Shown one piece after another: positions 1 to 7,866 of a DNA stretch of 29,039 nt. Each line of letters starts with the position of its first letter. Position 1 is the first letter of the stretch. The stretch is from DATKQI01 sp035532755 (GTDB lineage: Bacteria > Pseudomonadota > Alphaproteobacteria > Acetobacterales > Acetobacteraceae). A program made the position numbers and the translations under genes. The stretch spans positions 1-29,039 of the forward strand of contig DATKQI010000256.1 in assembly GCA_035532755.1 (NCBI GenBank), written 5' to 3'. The notes under the pieces are model-generated. The model ran no database searches and was not told the origin of the DNA. It was given only the letters and a program-made list of their open reading frames with translations.

Positions 1-76
1 CGCGGGCGCACCGCCCGCCGCAGAAACATCTACAGCGGTATAGGGACAGGTTTTCTGCCAAACCAGCGATATTCGC

Positions 77-105
77 TATATAAGACAGTAATGCTGTCTT
101 ATATA
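77..105. promoter_or_regulatory. Perfect inverted repeat in AT-rich edge region
   Basis: The arm TATATAAGACAG (77-88) is repeated as its exact reverse complement at 94-105, with a 5-base spacer. The surrounding 60-165 is markedly AT-rich against the GC-rich genome. No T-run follows on either strand, so an operator for a dimeric regulator fits better than an intrinsic terminator. A second, GC-rich hairpin (GCGGGCG-CAC-CGCCCGC) lies at 2-18. The gene the palindrome serves is probably outside the window. The palindrome is certain; its role is inferred. Confidence 0.5.
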
Positions 106-170
106 AATGAATTATCACTAATTTGTGAGTATCAACCGCAAACTCTCGAAAATTTAGGTCCGATTTGGTC

Positions 171-1121
171 CTACCTAGATGGATAGACGCCCTTTTGGCC
201 GCCCGGCCGATAGCGGGCCAAATAGGCCGGCACCACCAGCTCCACAGGCGTCGGCGTAATGTCCAGAGCGGCAAGCCCCGGCATTCCGGCGCCAACCACG
301 TTGTCGCGCGCCAGCATGCGCAACTGGTCCCGGGTGAACGGCTTGCCGGGCAAAAGCTCCATCACCATCGCCTGCAACAGCGCCATGGCCGGGGGGATGG
401 CCACCAGCCGTTTGTGGCGATGCGTCTGTTCGAGGATGTAGGCCAGCACCTCTCGGAACCGCCACACCCGCGGCCCGCCGAGCTCATAGGCGGTGCCGGC
501 GGCCGCATCCTGGTCCGTGGCCGCGATCGCCGCGTCAGCGACGTCGCCGACATAAACGGGCTGAAACCGGCTTTCGCCCGAAATCACCGGCATGAACGGC
601 AGCATCTGCGCCATGGCGGCGAAACGGTTGAAGAACCGGTCTTCCGGCCCGAACACGACAGACGGGCGAAGAATGCTCGCCTGCGGGAATGCAGCCCGCA
701 CGGCCGCCTCCCCTGCCGCCTTGGATTGCGCATAGCGGGCGGGGCTGGCCGCGTCCGCGCCGATCGCGGAGACATGCACCAGATGCCGCGCGCCGCCGGC
801 GGCCGCCGCGCGCGCCACCATGCCAGCGCCTTCGGCATGAATGCGCTGGAAATCCCCCGTACGCCCCTCCGCCAGGATGCCGACGAGGTTGACGATGATC
901 TCCGCTCCACCGGCCGCCCGGTTCACGGCCACTTCATCGGTCAGCGGCGCATATAACGGCACGATCTGCCCCACAGCCCCCATCGGCTTCAGGAACAGCG
1001 CGGCCTCCGGATCACGCACCGCCACGCGCACCACATGGCCGCGCGCCGCCAGCCGTTTGACCACATAGCGGCCGATGAAGCCCGATCCGCCGAATACCGT
1101 CGCCACGCTGCGCGTCGCCAT
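171..1121 (-). CDS. NDUFA9-like NAD(P)-binding complex I-associated protein
   Basis: A 316-residue atypical short-chain dehydrogenase of the NDUFA9 / NAD-dependent epimerase type. The dinucleotide-binding motif GGSGFIGR is at residues 11-18. Ser118 (VHVSAIGAD) with Tyr130 and Lys134 (YAQSK) matches the SDR catalytic triad. The motifs LRPSVVFGPEDRFFNRFA and FQPVYVGDVADA and the ending YLARYRPGG are typical of bacterial NDUFA9 homologues, which in mitochondria sit on the peripheral arm of complex I. The start at MATRSVATVFGG is chosen because it places the Rossmann motif at the usual distance and follows a GGGGACGG stretch; an in-frame ATG 16 codons upstream is possible. The gene diverges from tRNA-Leu. 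A role in complex I assembly or stability is inferred from the family. Confidence 0.85.
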   Translation of the reverse strand: MATRSVATVFGGSGFIGRYVVKRLAARGHVVRVAVRDPEAALFLKPMGAVGQIVPLYAPLTDEVAVNRAAGGAEIIVNLVGILAEGRTGDFQRIHAEGAGMVARAAAAGGARHLVHVSAIGADAASPARYAQSKAAGEAAVRAAFPQASILRPSVVFGPEDRFFNRFAAMAQMLPFMPVISGESRFQPVYVGDVADAAIAATDQDAAAGTAYELGGPRVWRFREVLAYILEQTHRHKRLVAIPPAMALLQAMVMELLPGKPFTRDQLRMLARDNVVGAGMPGLAALDITPTPVELVVPAYLARYRPGGQKGVYPSR

Positions 1122-1231
1122 GCCCGTCCCCACTTGCTGCCGGCCCGCACGTGGCCGATTGTCTTGCATCCTTGTTACGCATCCCCGCTTCCGCCTCAAG
1201 CATGCCACCGGAGTGAAAGCGGCAGCGCCTG

Positions 1232-1259
1232 TTGACGGAATCCGTCCCCGGGGCTACAT
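1232..1259 (+). promoter_or_regulatory. Sigma-70-type promoter for tRNA-Leu (and probably rnd)
   Basis: TTGACG (1232-1237), a 16-base spacer, and CTACAT (1254-1259), 21 bases before the tRNA 5' end. The same -10 hexamer and spacing recur before def at 8802-8829, which supports both. No other promoter is evident between the tRNA and rnd. Confidence 0.55.
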
Positions 1260-1280
1260 CGCCGCCCCACCCACCGAATT

Positions 1281-1367
1281 GCCCAGGTGGCGGAATTGGT
1301 AGACGCGCAGGTTTCAGGTACCTGTGGCCGCAAGGTCGTGGAAGTTCGAGTCTTCTCCTGGGCACCA
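1281..1367 (+). tRNA. tRNA-Leu (anticodon CAG)
   Basis: An 87-base class II tRNA. The acceptor arms GCCCAGG (1281-1287) and CCTGGGC (1357-1363) pair exactly, followed by discriminator A and an encoded CCA (1365-1367). The anticodon stem CAGGT/ACCTG encloses the loop TTCAGGT, giving anticodon CAG. A long variable arm (TGGCCGCAAGGTCG region) and the T-loop GTTCGAGTC are present. Confidence 0.97.
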
Positions 1368-1393
1368 GCATCGTGGCGAGCATCACGCAGTTC

Positions 1394-2029
1394 ATGGCCA
1401 ACGGCACCATTCACCTGCACCGGCACGACCTGCCGGACGGCCTGAATCTGGGGCCGGTCGTCGCCATCGATACCGAGACGATGGGCCTGGATTTCCGGCG
1501 CGACCGGCTGTGCCTCGTGCAGATCTCCGCCGGTGACGGCACGGCCCATCTGGTGCAATTGCTGCCGCCGTCCCTGGGCGGCCGGGGCATGGATTGCCCG
1601 AACCTGAAGCGCCTGCTGGCCGATCCGGCCACGGTGAAGCTGATGCACTTCGCGCGGTTCGATGTCGGCATTCTCCAGCTTTCCCTCGGCATCGTGGTCG
1701 CGCCGGTGAAATGCACCAAGATCGCCGCAAAGCTCGTGCGCACCTTCACCGACCGGCACGGGCTGAAGGATCTGTGCCGGGAGTTGCTCGGCATCGATCT
1801 GTCGAAGCAGCAGCAGACGTCGGACTGGGGCGCGCCGGACCTGAGCGCGGAGCAACTCGCCTATGCGGCATCGGATGTGCTGCATCTGCACGCGCTGTGG
1901 GCGAAGCTGGAGGCGCTGCTGGTGCGCGAGAATCGGCTGCCCCTTGCCGAGGCCTGCTTCGCCTTCCTTCCGACCCGCGCCGCGCTGGACGCGATGGGCT
2001 ACGAAACGCCGGACATCTTCGCCCATTGA
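1394..2029 (+). CDS. rnd: Ribonuclease D (short form, DEDDy 3'-5' exonuclease)
   Basis: A 211-residue 3'-5' exoribonuclease of the DnaQ-like DEDDy class. The four metal-binding acidic residues and the tyrosine are visible: Asp26 and Glu28 in AIDTETMGL, Asp90 in HFARFDVG, and Tyr157 with Asp161 in YAASDVLHLH. It has the exonuclease domain only; the C-terminal HRDC domains of E. coli RNase D (about 375 aa) are absent, as is usual in alphaproteobacteria. RNase D trims tRNA 3' ends. The reading frame is open further upstream, but that part overlaps tRNA-Leu, so ATG 1394 is preferred. It has no clear Shine-Dalgarno sequence; an in-frame GTG lies at 1373. The gene starts 26 bases after the tRNA CCA end and probably shares its transcript. 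Confidence 0.88.
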   Translation: MANGTIHLHRHDLPDGLNLGPVVAIDTETMGLDFRRDRLCLVQISAGDGTAHLVQLLPPSLGGRGMDCPNLKRLLADPATVKLMHFARFDVGILQLSLGIVVAPVKCTKIAAKLVRTFTDRHGLKDLCRELLGIDLSKQQQTSDWGAPDLSAEQLAYAASDVLHLHALWAKLEALLVRENRLPLAEACFAFLPTRAALDAMGYETPDIFAH

Positions 2030-2087
2030 TCCGGCGGCGCGCCGCCCCCGGCCGGATTCCGGTCACACTCTGTTGCCGGCATTTCAG

Positions 2088-2116
2088 TTGACCCCTACCG
2101 CCCCGGTGCCCATACC
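2088..2116 (+). promoter_or_regulatory. Putative promoter of the kdsD-lptCAB operon
   Basis: TTGACC (2088-2093), a 17-base spacer, and CATACC (2111-2116), 31 bases before the kdsD ATG. The elements are well spaced but the -10 is imperfect. Confidence 0.4.
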
Positions 2117-2147
2117 AGGGGGGTTGCATCAGGATTCCCCGATCGGA

Positions 2148-3134
2148 ATGACTGCCCTCTCCACCGCCGCCCTCGATCCGGACCTTGCCGTCGCCCAGAC
2201 CGTCCTGGGCACGGAAGCCGCCGGTCTGCGCGCCCTTGCCGCCGGGCTCGACGGCCGGTTCGGCCACGCGGTCAGCCTGCTGGCGTCGGCCGGTGGCCGG
2301 GTGGTGGTGTCCGGCATGGGCAAGTCCGGGCATGTCGCGCGTAAGATCGCGGCCACCCTGGCCTCCACCGGCACCCCCGCCCTGTTTGTGCACCCCGCAG
2401 AGGCTTCGCACGGCGATCTGGGCATGGTCGTGGCCGGCGATGCGGTGCTGGCGCTGTCCAACTCCGGGGAGACGGCGGAACTCGCCGATCTGGTTTCCCA
2501 TGCCCGCCGCTTCGGCCTGCCGTTCGTCTGCATCACCGCGCGCGCCGCCAGTGCGCTGGCGCAGGCTGCAGATGTGGCGCTGATCCTGCCCGCGGCGCCC
2601 GAGGCCTGCCCGATGGGCCTCGCGCCCACCACCAGCACCACCATGCAGCTCGCCCTGGGGGATGCGCTGGCCGTGGCGCTGCTGACGCGGCGCGGGTTCA
2701 CCGCGGCCGATTTCCGCCAGTTCCACCCCGGCGGCAAGCTGGGCGCCCGGCTGAAGCGCGTGCGGGAACTGATGCACACGAACGACGCGCTGCCCCTGGC
2801 CACGCCCGACACGCCGATGCACCAGGCCCTGCTGATGATGACGGAAAAGCGCTTCGGCTGCCTGGGCGTGACCGATGCAAGCGGAAAGCTCTGCGGCATC
2901 GTGACAGACGGCGATCTGCGGCGCGCCATGGGCCCCGGCCTGCTGGACCGGATGGTAGCGGACATCATGACCGCCTCCCCCCGTACGATCGGGCCGGAGG
3001 CGCTGGCCGCCGAGGCACTGCATCGTATGAACGCCGATCCGCACCCGATCACCGCGCTGTTCGTCGTCGATGGCGCCGGCCGGCCGGCCGGCATTCTGCA
3101 TATCCACGACCTGCTTCGGGCAGGCGTTGCATGA
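2148..3134 (+). CDS. kdsD: D-arabinose 5-phosphate isomerase (KpsF/GutQ family)
   Basis: A 328-residue enzyme interconverting D-ribulose 5-phosphate and D-arabinose 5-phosphate, the first committed step towards Kdo for the LPS inner core. The N-terminal SIS domain (about 40-180) contains VVVSGMGKSGHVARK (52-66), HPAEASHGDLGMV (82-94) and the phosphosugar-binding LSNSGETAEL (103-112). Two CBS domains fill about residues 205-328 (RVRELMHTNDALP; VTDGDLRRAM; VADIMTASPRTI). Length matches the usual 320-330 aa. The ATG at 2148 is the first good start, although its Shine-Dalgarno sequence is weak. The stop overlaps the lptC start (ATGA), so the two are translationally coupled. Linkage to lptCAB supports a role in LPS biogenesis rather than sugar-alcohol catabolism. 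Confidence 0.93.
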   Translation: MTALSTAALDPDLAVAQTVLGTEAAGLRALAAGLDGRFGHAVSLLASAGGRVVVSGMGKSGHVARKIAATLASTGTPALFVHPAEASHGDLGMVVAGDAVLALSNSGETAELADLVSHARRFGLPFVCITARAASALAQAADVALILPAAPEACPMGLAPTTSTTMQLALGDALAVALLTRRGFTAADFRQFHPGGKLGARLKRVRELMHTNDALPLATPDTPMHQALLMMTEKRFGCLGVTDASGKLCGIVTDGDLRRAMGPGLLDRMVADIMTASPRTIGPEALAAEALHRMNADPHPITALFVVDGAGRPAGILHIHDLLRAGVA

Positions 3135-3793
3135 ACGCCATGCGCAAGCCCGAACTGCTGCCGACCATGACCGGCTCCGCCCATCGCCGGCCGCTGCCGT
3201 CGGCAATGGCGCTCGCCCGCCGGCGACGGCTGGTGCTCTGGGCAAAGCGCCTGCTGCCGGTGTTCGCCCTTGCCCTGCTGTCCGCGATCGCGCTGTGGCC
3301 GGATATCGAGGGAACGCACAACGCTGCCCGGATCACCTATCACCGGGTACCCGGCGCGGCGGCCGACACGGCCACGATGACCGGCGCGCACTACCAGGGC
3401 ATCGATCAGCAGGGCCGCCCCTTCACCCTGACCGCCGTCACCGCGGTGCAGACGGATCCGAACCATGTCCGGTTGACCAGGCCGGAAGGGGACATGACGC
3501 TGCAATCCGGCTCCTGGCTGATGCTGAAGGCCCTCCATGGCCTCTATCGCCAGCGGACCCAGCATCTGGACCTGTCCGGCCATGTCAGCCTGTACCGTGA
3601 CGACGGCACCACCATGCGCACGGCCGCCGCCAGCATCGACATGAAGAACAGCACCGCCGACGGCCATGCCCCGATCAGCGCGGAAGGCCCGTTCGGCACG
3701 CTGGACGCGCAGGGATTCAAGCTGGTCGATCACGGCACACGCGTCACATTCATAGGCCCTGCCAAGCTCGTGCTGAACGGGGCCGGCCAATGA
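3131..3793 (+). CDS. lptC: LPS export system protein LptC
   Basis: A 220-residue bitopic inner-membrane protein. One membrane span lies at about residues 34-56 (LVLWAKRLLPVFALALLSAI), preceded by a basic cytoplasmic segment, and the rest is periplasmic. The periplasmic part (about 65-215) has the beta-rich pattern of the LptC/YrbK family (HYQGIDQQGRPFTLTA; GDMTLQSGSWLMLKA; LDLSGHVSLYRDDGTTMRT; GPFGTLDAQGF). LptC receives LPS from LptB2FG and passes it to LptA. Overall identity is weak, as is normal for LptC, so context carries weight: the gene overlaps kdsD and lptA by ATGA at both ends and is followed by lptB. Confidence 0.87.
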   Translation: MNAMRKPELLPTMTGSAHRRPLPSAMALARRRRLVLWAKRLLPVFALALLSAIALWPDIEGTHNAARITYHRVPGAAADTATMTGAHYQGIDQQGRPFTLTAVTAVQTDPNHVRLTRPEGDMTLQSGSWLMLKALHGLYRQRTQHLDLSGHVSLYRDDGTTMRTAAASIDMKNSTADGHAPISAEGPFGTLDAQGFKLVDHGTRVTFIGPAKLVLNGAGQ

Positions 3794-4788
3794 AAACAGG
3801 CTCTTGGCTGGTTGCCGGCCTGCTGCTGGCTCCGCTCGCAGTGCCGCTGCCCGCCGTCGCGCAGCAGATCGACCTGTCGAAAGGCGGCCCGGTGCAGGTG
3901 ACCGCCATGGGCGGCATCGAGTGGCGCCAGCTGCAGCAGGAGGTGATCGCCACCGGCGATGCGCGGGCGATCCGTGGCGGCGTCACCGTGACCGCCGACA
4001 AGCTGATCGCGCATTACCGCAAGAAGGCCGCCGGGCCGGGACCGGCTGCCAAGGCAACGCCTTCGGCCACAGGTACGTCTACGCCTTCCGGCGCGGGCAC
4101 ATCCGCCGCATCGCTCACCGGCGAACCCGATACCGGCGGCACTGAAATCTACCTGCTCGAAGCCGTCGGCAACGTCCACATCTTCACCGCGACCGATCAG
4201 GCAACCGGCGACCGCGCCGTGTACGACATGGACCAGGCGGTGCTGGTGCTGACGGGGCGCCATCTGAAACTGACCACCCCGCAGGATGTGCTGACCGCGC
4301 GCCAGTCGATCGAATACTGGTCCGACAAGCACATGGCGGTCGCTCGCGGCGATGCGGTGGTGGTGACGAAGGATGGCAAGCGCCTCTCTGCGGATGTGCT
4401 GGTCGGCTACACCACGCCCGGCGCACCCGCCACCGGCGCCCCTCCCGCCGCCGGGGCGGACCCGCTTGCCAGTTCCGGCAAGCTCCAGAAAGTGCAGGCC
4501 ATCGGCCATGTGCGCATCCGCACGGCGACCGATCTCGTGCAGGGGGATCGCGGCGTCTATGTGCCATCGCTCGGGATCGCTCGGCTGGCAGGTCATGTGC
4601 GCATCACCCGCGGCCAGAACCAGTTGAACGGCGCAGAGGCCATCGTGAACATGAAAACCGGCGTCTCCCGCCTCATCTCGGCGCCGGGGCATCGCGTGGA
4701 GGGGCTGGTTGTGCCCAACTCGGCGAATCCGCCGGCGCCGCCGGTACTGCCGCACACACCATCGGCCACCACGGGAAGCACGAAATGA
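3790..4788 (+). CDS. lptA: Periplasmic LPS-bridge protein LptA (OstA-like), with low-complexity insertions
   Basis: A 332-residue periplasmic protein with a signal peptide (MKTGSWLVAGLLLAPLAVPL, cleavage likely after AVAQ). OstA-type beta-jellyroll repeats are visible: EVIATGDARAIRGGVTVTAD, EAVGNVHIFTATDQATGDRAVYD, QAIGHVRIRTATDLVQGDRG, and LAGHVRITRGQNQLNGAEA with NMKTGVSRL. LptA forms the periplasmic filament that carries LPS to LptDE. It is longer than E. coli LptA (about 185 aa). The extra length comes largely from a Pro/Ala/Thr/Ser/Gly-rich insert at about 78-115, another at about 215-232, and a proline-rich tail. It overlaps lptC and lptB by ATGA. Confidence 0.87.
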   Translation: MKTGSWLVAGLLLAPLAVPLPAVAQQIDLSKGGPVQVTAMGGIEWRQLQQEVIATGDARAIRGGVTVTADKLIAHYRKKAAGPGPAAKATPSATGTSTPSGAGTSAASLTGEPDTGGTEIYLLEAVGNVHIFTATDQATGDRAVYDMDQAVLVLTGRHLKLTTPQDVLTARQSIEYWSDKHMAVARGDAVVVTKDGKRLSADVLVGYTTPGAPATGAPPAAGADPLASSGKLQKVQAIGHVRIRTATDLVQGDRGVYVPSLGIARLAGHVRITRGQNQLNGAEAIVNMKTGVSRLISAPGHRVEGLVVPNSANPPAPPVLPHTPSATTGSTK

Positions 4789-5537
4789 GCGAGACGTTGC
4801 GGGTGATTCCCGGCGGAGCCGGCCTCGTCGCGACCGGCGTGGGGAAACAGTACCGCAAGCGCCCGGTGGTGCGAAATGTATCGATCCGGGTGCGGCGGGG
4901 CGAAGCGGTCGGGCTGCTCGGCCCGAACGGTGCCGGCAAGACCACCACCTTCTACATGATCGTCGGCCTCGTGCAGCCCGACACCGGCTCCATCAGCCTA
5001 GACGGTGCGGACATCACCGCGCTGCCGATGTATCGCCGCGCCCGGCTCGGCATCGGCTATCTGCCGCAGGAGGCGAGCGTGTTCCGCGGCCTGACGGTGG
5101 CGCAGAACATTACCGCGGCCCTCGAAGTGATCGAACCGGACGCCGACCGGCGCGCGCTGATGCTGGACGAATTGCTGGCCGAATTCGGCATCGGCCACCT
5201 CCGCCGCGCACCCGCGCTCGCGCTTTCGGGCGGCGAGCGCAGGCGGGTGGAGATCGCGCGCGCACTCGCCACCCAGCCGAGCTACATCCTGCTGGACGAA
5301 CCGCTGGCCGGCATCGACCCGATCGCGGTCAGCGAGATCCGCGATCTTGTTTCGCACCTGAAGCATCGCGGCATCGGTGTGCTGATCACCGACCACAACG
5401 TGCGCGAAACGCTGGAGATCATAGACCGCGCCTATATCATGCACGATGGCGCGGTGCTGATGGAAGGTCGCCCGCAGGAGGTGGTCGCGCACGAGGACGT
5501 GCGGCGGGTGTACCTGGGCGAACGATTCAGCCTGTAA
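4785..5537 (+). CDS. lptB: LPS export ABC transporter ATPase LptB
   Basis: A 250-residue cytoplasmic ATP-binding subunit that powers LPS extraction by the LptB2FG transporter. It has Walker A GPNGAGKTT (about 46-54), Q-loop region YLPQEASVFRGLT, ABC signature LSGGERRR (about 146-153), Walker B YILLDEP (about 167-173), D-loop LAGIDP, and switch histidine in ITDHNVRETL (about 204). The signature and the FRGLTVAQNI segment are characteristic of LptB. The permeases LptF and LptG are not in this window, as is usual, since they are commonly encoded elsewhere. It is the last gene of the overlapping kdsD-lptC-lptA-lptB chain; rpoN begins 62 bases downstream. Confidence 0.95.
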   Translation: MSETLRVIPGGAGLVATGVGKQYRKRPVVRNVSIRVRRGEAVGLLGPNGAGKTTTFYMIVGLVQPDTGSISLDGADITALPMYRRARLGIGYLPQEASVFRGLTVAQNITAALEVIEPDADRRALMLDELLAEFGIGHLRRAPALALSGGERRRVEIARALATQPSYILLDEPLAGIDPIAVSEIRDLVSHLKHRGIGVLITDHNVRETLEIIDRAYIMHDGAVLMEGRPQEVVAHEDVRRVYLGERFSL

Positions 5538-5599
5538 GGCCGAGGCAGGCGCGCGGCGGCCCGATATCCGTTCGCCTGATGCTGTTCTAGACTGCCGGC

Positions 5600-7111
5600 A
5601 TGGCGATCGGCCCCAAACTCGGACCCCGTCTCGATCTGCGCCAGTCCCAGGCACTGGTGATGACGCCGCAGCTGCGCCAGGCGATCAAGCTGCTGCAATT
5701 CTCCAACCTCGATGTCACCGCCTTCGTTGCCGAGGAGATGGAGCGCAACCCGCTGCTCGAACAGGATGACCGCCCGGAATCGCCGGTCATCAGCGAGCAG
5801 CCCGCGTTGGATCAGATCATACGCCCGACGGCAGAAGCGGCGGACACCGCCACGCTGGTCTCCGCCGCCGCCCTGCCGGCTGCGGACGCTGTCCCGCTCG
5901 ATGTGGATTTCTCCAATGCCTATGATGCCGGCGGCGTGGCCGACGGCGCCGCCTATACCAGAATCGGCCCGGCCGGCCGGTCGGACTTCGGGGCCGATGA
6001 TCGCGGCATCGACGATCTCGTGGAAAGCCCGCGCAGCCTGCGCGACCACCTGGGCCAGCAGTTGCGCCTGGGTTTCTCCGATCCGGCCGACCGGCTGATC
6101 GGCGCGCATCTGATTGCACTGCTGGATCCCGCCGGCCGGCTTGCCGCGGAGCCGGCGGCGATCGCCGCGGCACTGTCCGCCAGCCTCGACCGGGTCGAGG
6201 CGGTACGGCAGCGGATGATGCGCTTCGATCCGCCAGGGCTGTTCGCCTGCACCCTGCGGGAATGCCTTGCCGCGCAACTGGCGGAACGCGACAGACTCGA
6301 CCCCGCAATGGCGGCACTGCTCGACAACCTCGACCTGCTCGCCCGGCGGGAGACCAGACAGCTGATGGCGATCTGCGGTGTCGATGCCGAGGATCTGGCC
6401 GACATGCTGGGCGAAATTCGCGCGCTCGACCCGAAGCCGGGGGCGGCATTCGACAGCACGCCGCTGCAACCGTTGATCCCTGATGTGTTGCTGCGGCCGG
6501 CCCAGGATGGCGGCTGGCTGCTGGAACTGAACCCGGAGACCCTCCCGCGCGTGCTGGTCAACCACAGCTTCCATGCCCGCATCGCGGCGCGGGCAAGGCC
6601 GGAAGATCGTGCCTTCCTGGCCGAGCAGTTGCAGACCGCGAACTGGCTGGTCAAATCGCTGCGCCAGCGGGCCGAAACCATCCTGAAGGTCGCCACCGAG
6701 ATCGTCCGCCAGCAGGACGGGTTCTTCCGCCACGGGGTTGCGCATCTGCGCCCGCTGATCCTGCGGGACATCGCGGATGCCGTGGAGATGCACGAAAGCA
6801 CGATCAGCCGCGTGACCGCGAACAAATCGATCGCGACCCCCCGCGGACTGTACGAACTGAAATTCTTCTTCACCGCCGCCATTGCCGGCACCGGCGGCGG
6901 CGAAAGCCACAGCGCGGAGGCCGTGCGCCACCGCATCCGGGCGCTCGTGGGCGCGGAAGCGCCGGGCGATGTGCTGTCGGACGATGCGATCGTGTCCGCC
7001 CTCCGTGCCGAAGGCGTGGACATTGCCCGCCGGACCGTGGCCAAATACCGCGAAGCGCTGCGCATCCCCAGTTCGGTGCAGCGCCGGCGGGAGAAGGCGC
7101 TGCCTGCCTGA
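5600..7111 (+). CDS. rpoN: RNA polymerase sigma-54 factor
   Basis: A 503-residue sigma-54. Region I, needed for response to AAA+ activators, is the Gln/Leu-rich start: LGPRLDLRQSQALVMTPQLRQAIKLLQ, with MERNPLLEQ. An acidic, variable region II follows (about 55-130). The core-binding domain contains LRDHLGQQL and FDPPGLFACTLRECLA. The DNA-binding part has an HTH (HESTISRVTANKSIATPRGLYELKFFF) and the RpoN box ARRTVAKYR (476-484). Length is typical. The start is fixed by region I. No Shine-Dalgarno sequence is seen, and TCTAGA ends 8 bases before the ATG, so a leaderless transcript is possible. The lpt-rpoN-hpf order is common in proteobacteria. Confidence 0.96.
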   Translation: MAIGPKLGPRLDLRQSQALVMTPQLRQAIKLLQFSNLDVTAFVAEEMERNPLLEQDDRPESPVISEQPALDQIIRPTAEAADTATLVSAAALPAADAVPLDVDFSNAYDAGGVADGAAYTRIGPAGRSDFGADDRGIDDLVESPRSLRDHLGQQLRLGFSDPADRLIGAHLIALLDPAGRLAAEPAAIAAALSASLDRVEAVRQRMMRFDPPGLFACTLRECLAAQLAERDRLDPAMAALLDNLDLLARRETRQLMAICGVDAEDLADMLGEIRALDPKPGAAFDSTPLQPLIPDVLLRPAQDGGWLLELNPETLPRVLVNHSFHARIAARARPEDRAFLAEQLQTANWLVKSLRQRAETILKVATEIVRQQDGFFRHGVAHLRPLILRDIADAVEMHESTISRVTANKSIATPRGLYELKFFFTAAIAGTGGGESHSAEAVRHRIRALVGAEAPGDVLSDDAIVSALRAEGVDIARRTVAKYREALRIPSSVQRRREKALPA

Positions 7112-7158
7112 AAGGGCCACGGCGCCGGCCCCGCACCTTCGAACAAAGGGGAGAGGTC

Positions 7159-7779
7159 ATGCAGATCACGGTTTCCGGCAAGCAGGTCGATCTATCCGAC
7201 GCACTGCGCATACGTGTGGCGCAGGCGCTGGACGTGCTGGCGGGCAAGTATTTCGATCATGCGCTCGAAGCGAACGTCACGTTCAGCCGGGCGCGCAGCT
7301 TCTTCACCTGCGACATCAATGTCCATGCCGGCCGCGGGCTGACGCTGCGCGGCGAGGGCGAGGCGGCGGACGCGCACGCCGCTTTCGACGACGCGGCAGA
7401 ACACATCGCCAAACGCCTGCGCCGCTATCGCCGACGGGTGAACGAACACGCGCGCGATCTCGCCAACCGGGACCGGCCGGAAACCGCGCGACAATACGTG
7501 CTGCGCCAGGATGATGATGCCGCCCCGCCCCCCGCAGTGGATGGCGTCGTGCAGATCGCGGCCTATGCCACCGTGATCGCCGAAAGCCAGGCGGAGATCT
7601 CGCGGCTTTCGGTGGGCGAGGCGGTGATGCGGATGGATCTGGCCGACCAGATGGTGATGATGTTCCGCAACAGCACCAGCGGCGAACTGAACGTCGTCTA
7701 CCGCCGCACGGACGGCCATATCGGCTGGATCGATCCTTCAGCCGGCAACATGGGCAAGGGTACGAAGAAAGGCGATTGA
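7159..7779 (+). CDS. hpf: Long-form ribosome hibernation promoting factor
   Basis: A 206-residue protein that stabilises inactive 70S/100S ribosomes in slow growth. The N-terminal S30AE/HPF domain (1 to about 105) shows MQITVSGKQVDLSDALRIRV, FDHALEANVTF and basic RLRRYRRRVNEHARD. The C-terminal dimerisation domain (about 145-206) has SVGEAVMRMDLADQMVMMFRNSTSGELNVVYRRTDGHIGWIDP. This two-domain long form is typical of alphaproteobacteria. A strong Shine-Dalgarno sequence (GGGGAGAGG) precedes the ATG, 47 bases after rpoN. The gene usually found next in many proteobacteria, ptsN, is absent; the neighbour here is a convergent heat-shock operon. Confidence 0.93.
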   Translation: MQITVSGKQVDLSDALRIRVAQALDVLAGKYFDHALEANVTFSRARSFFTCDINVHAGRGLTLRGEGEAADAHAAFDDAAEHIAKRLRRYRRRVNEHARDLANRDRPETARQYVLRQDDDAAPPPAVDGVVQIAAYATVIAESQAEISRLSVGEAVMRMDLADQMVMMFRNSTSGELNVVYRRTDGHIGWIDPSAGNMGKGTKKGD

Positions 7780-7791
7780 CCCGTCACGGCA

Positions 7792-7820
7792 GCCGCCCGG
7801 AGCGGGTTGCCCCGGGCGGC
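7792..7820. terminator. GC-rich hairpin between convergent hpf and DUF1150 genes
   Basis: GCCGCCCGG (7792-7800) pairs with CCGGGCGGC (7812-7820) around an 11-base loop. It sits in the 87-base gap between two convergent genes, where a bidirectional terminator is expected. No U-tract follows on either strand, so it may act with Rho or only as an mRNA 3' barrier. Confidence 0.45.
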
Positions 7821-7866
7821 GAGGAGTGGCTGTGAGACGCCAGACCGGCGTTCGACTCCCCATCCT

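Noticed and set aside
1232..1393. Upstream extension of the rnd reading frame
   Set aside because: It runs straight through a complete tRNA-Leu, so the codons before 1373 or 1394 are not coding.
1746..3790. Long minus-strand frames opposite rnd, kdsD and lptC
   Set aside because: Shadows of well-supported + strand genes with complete catalytic motifs.
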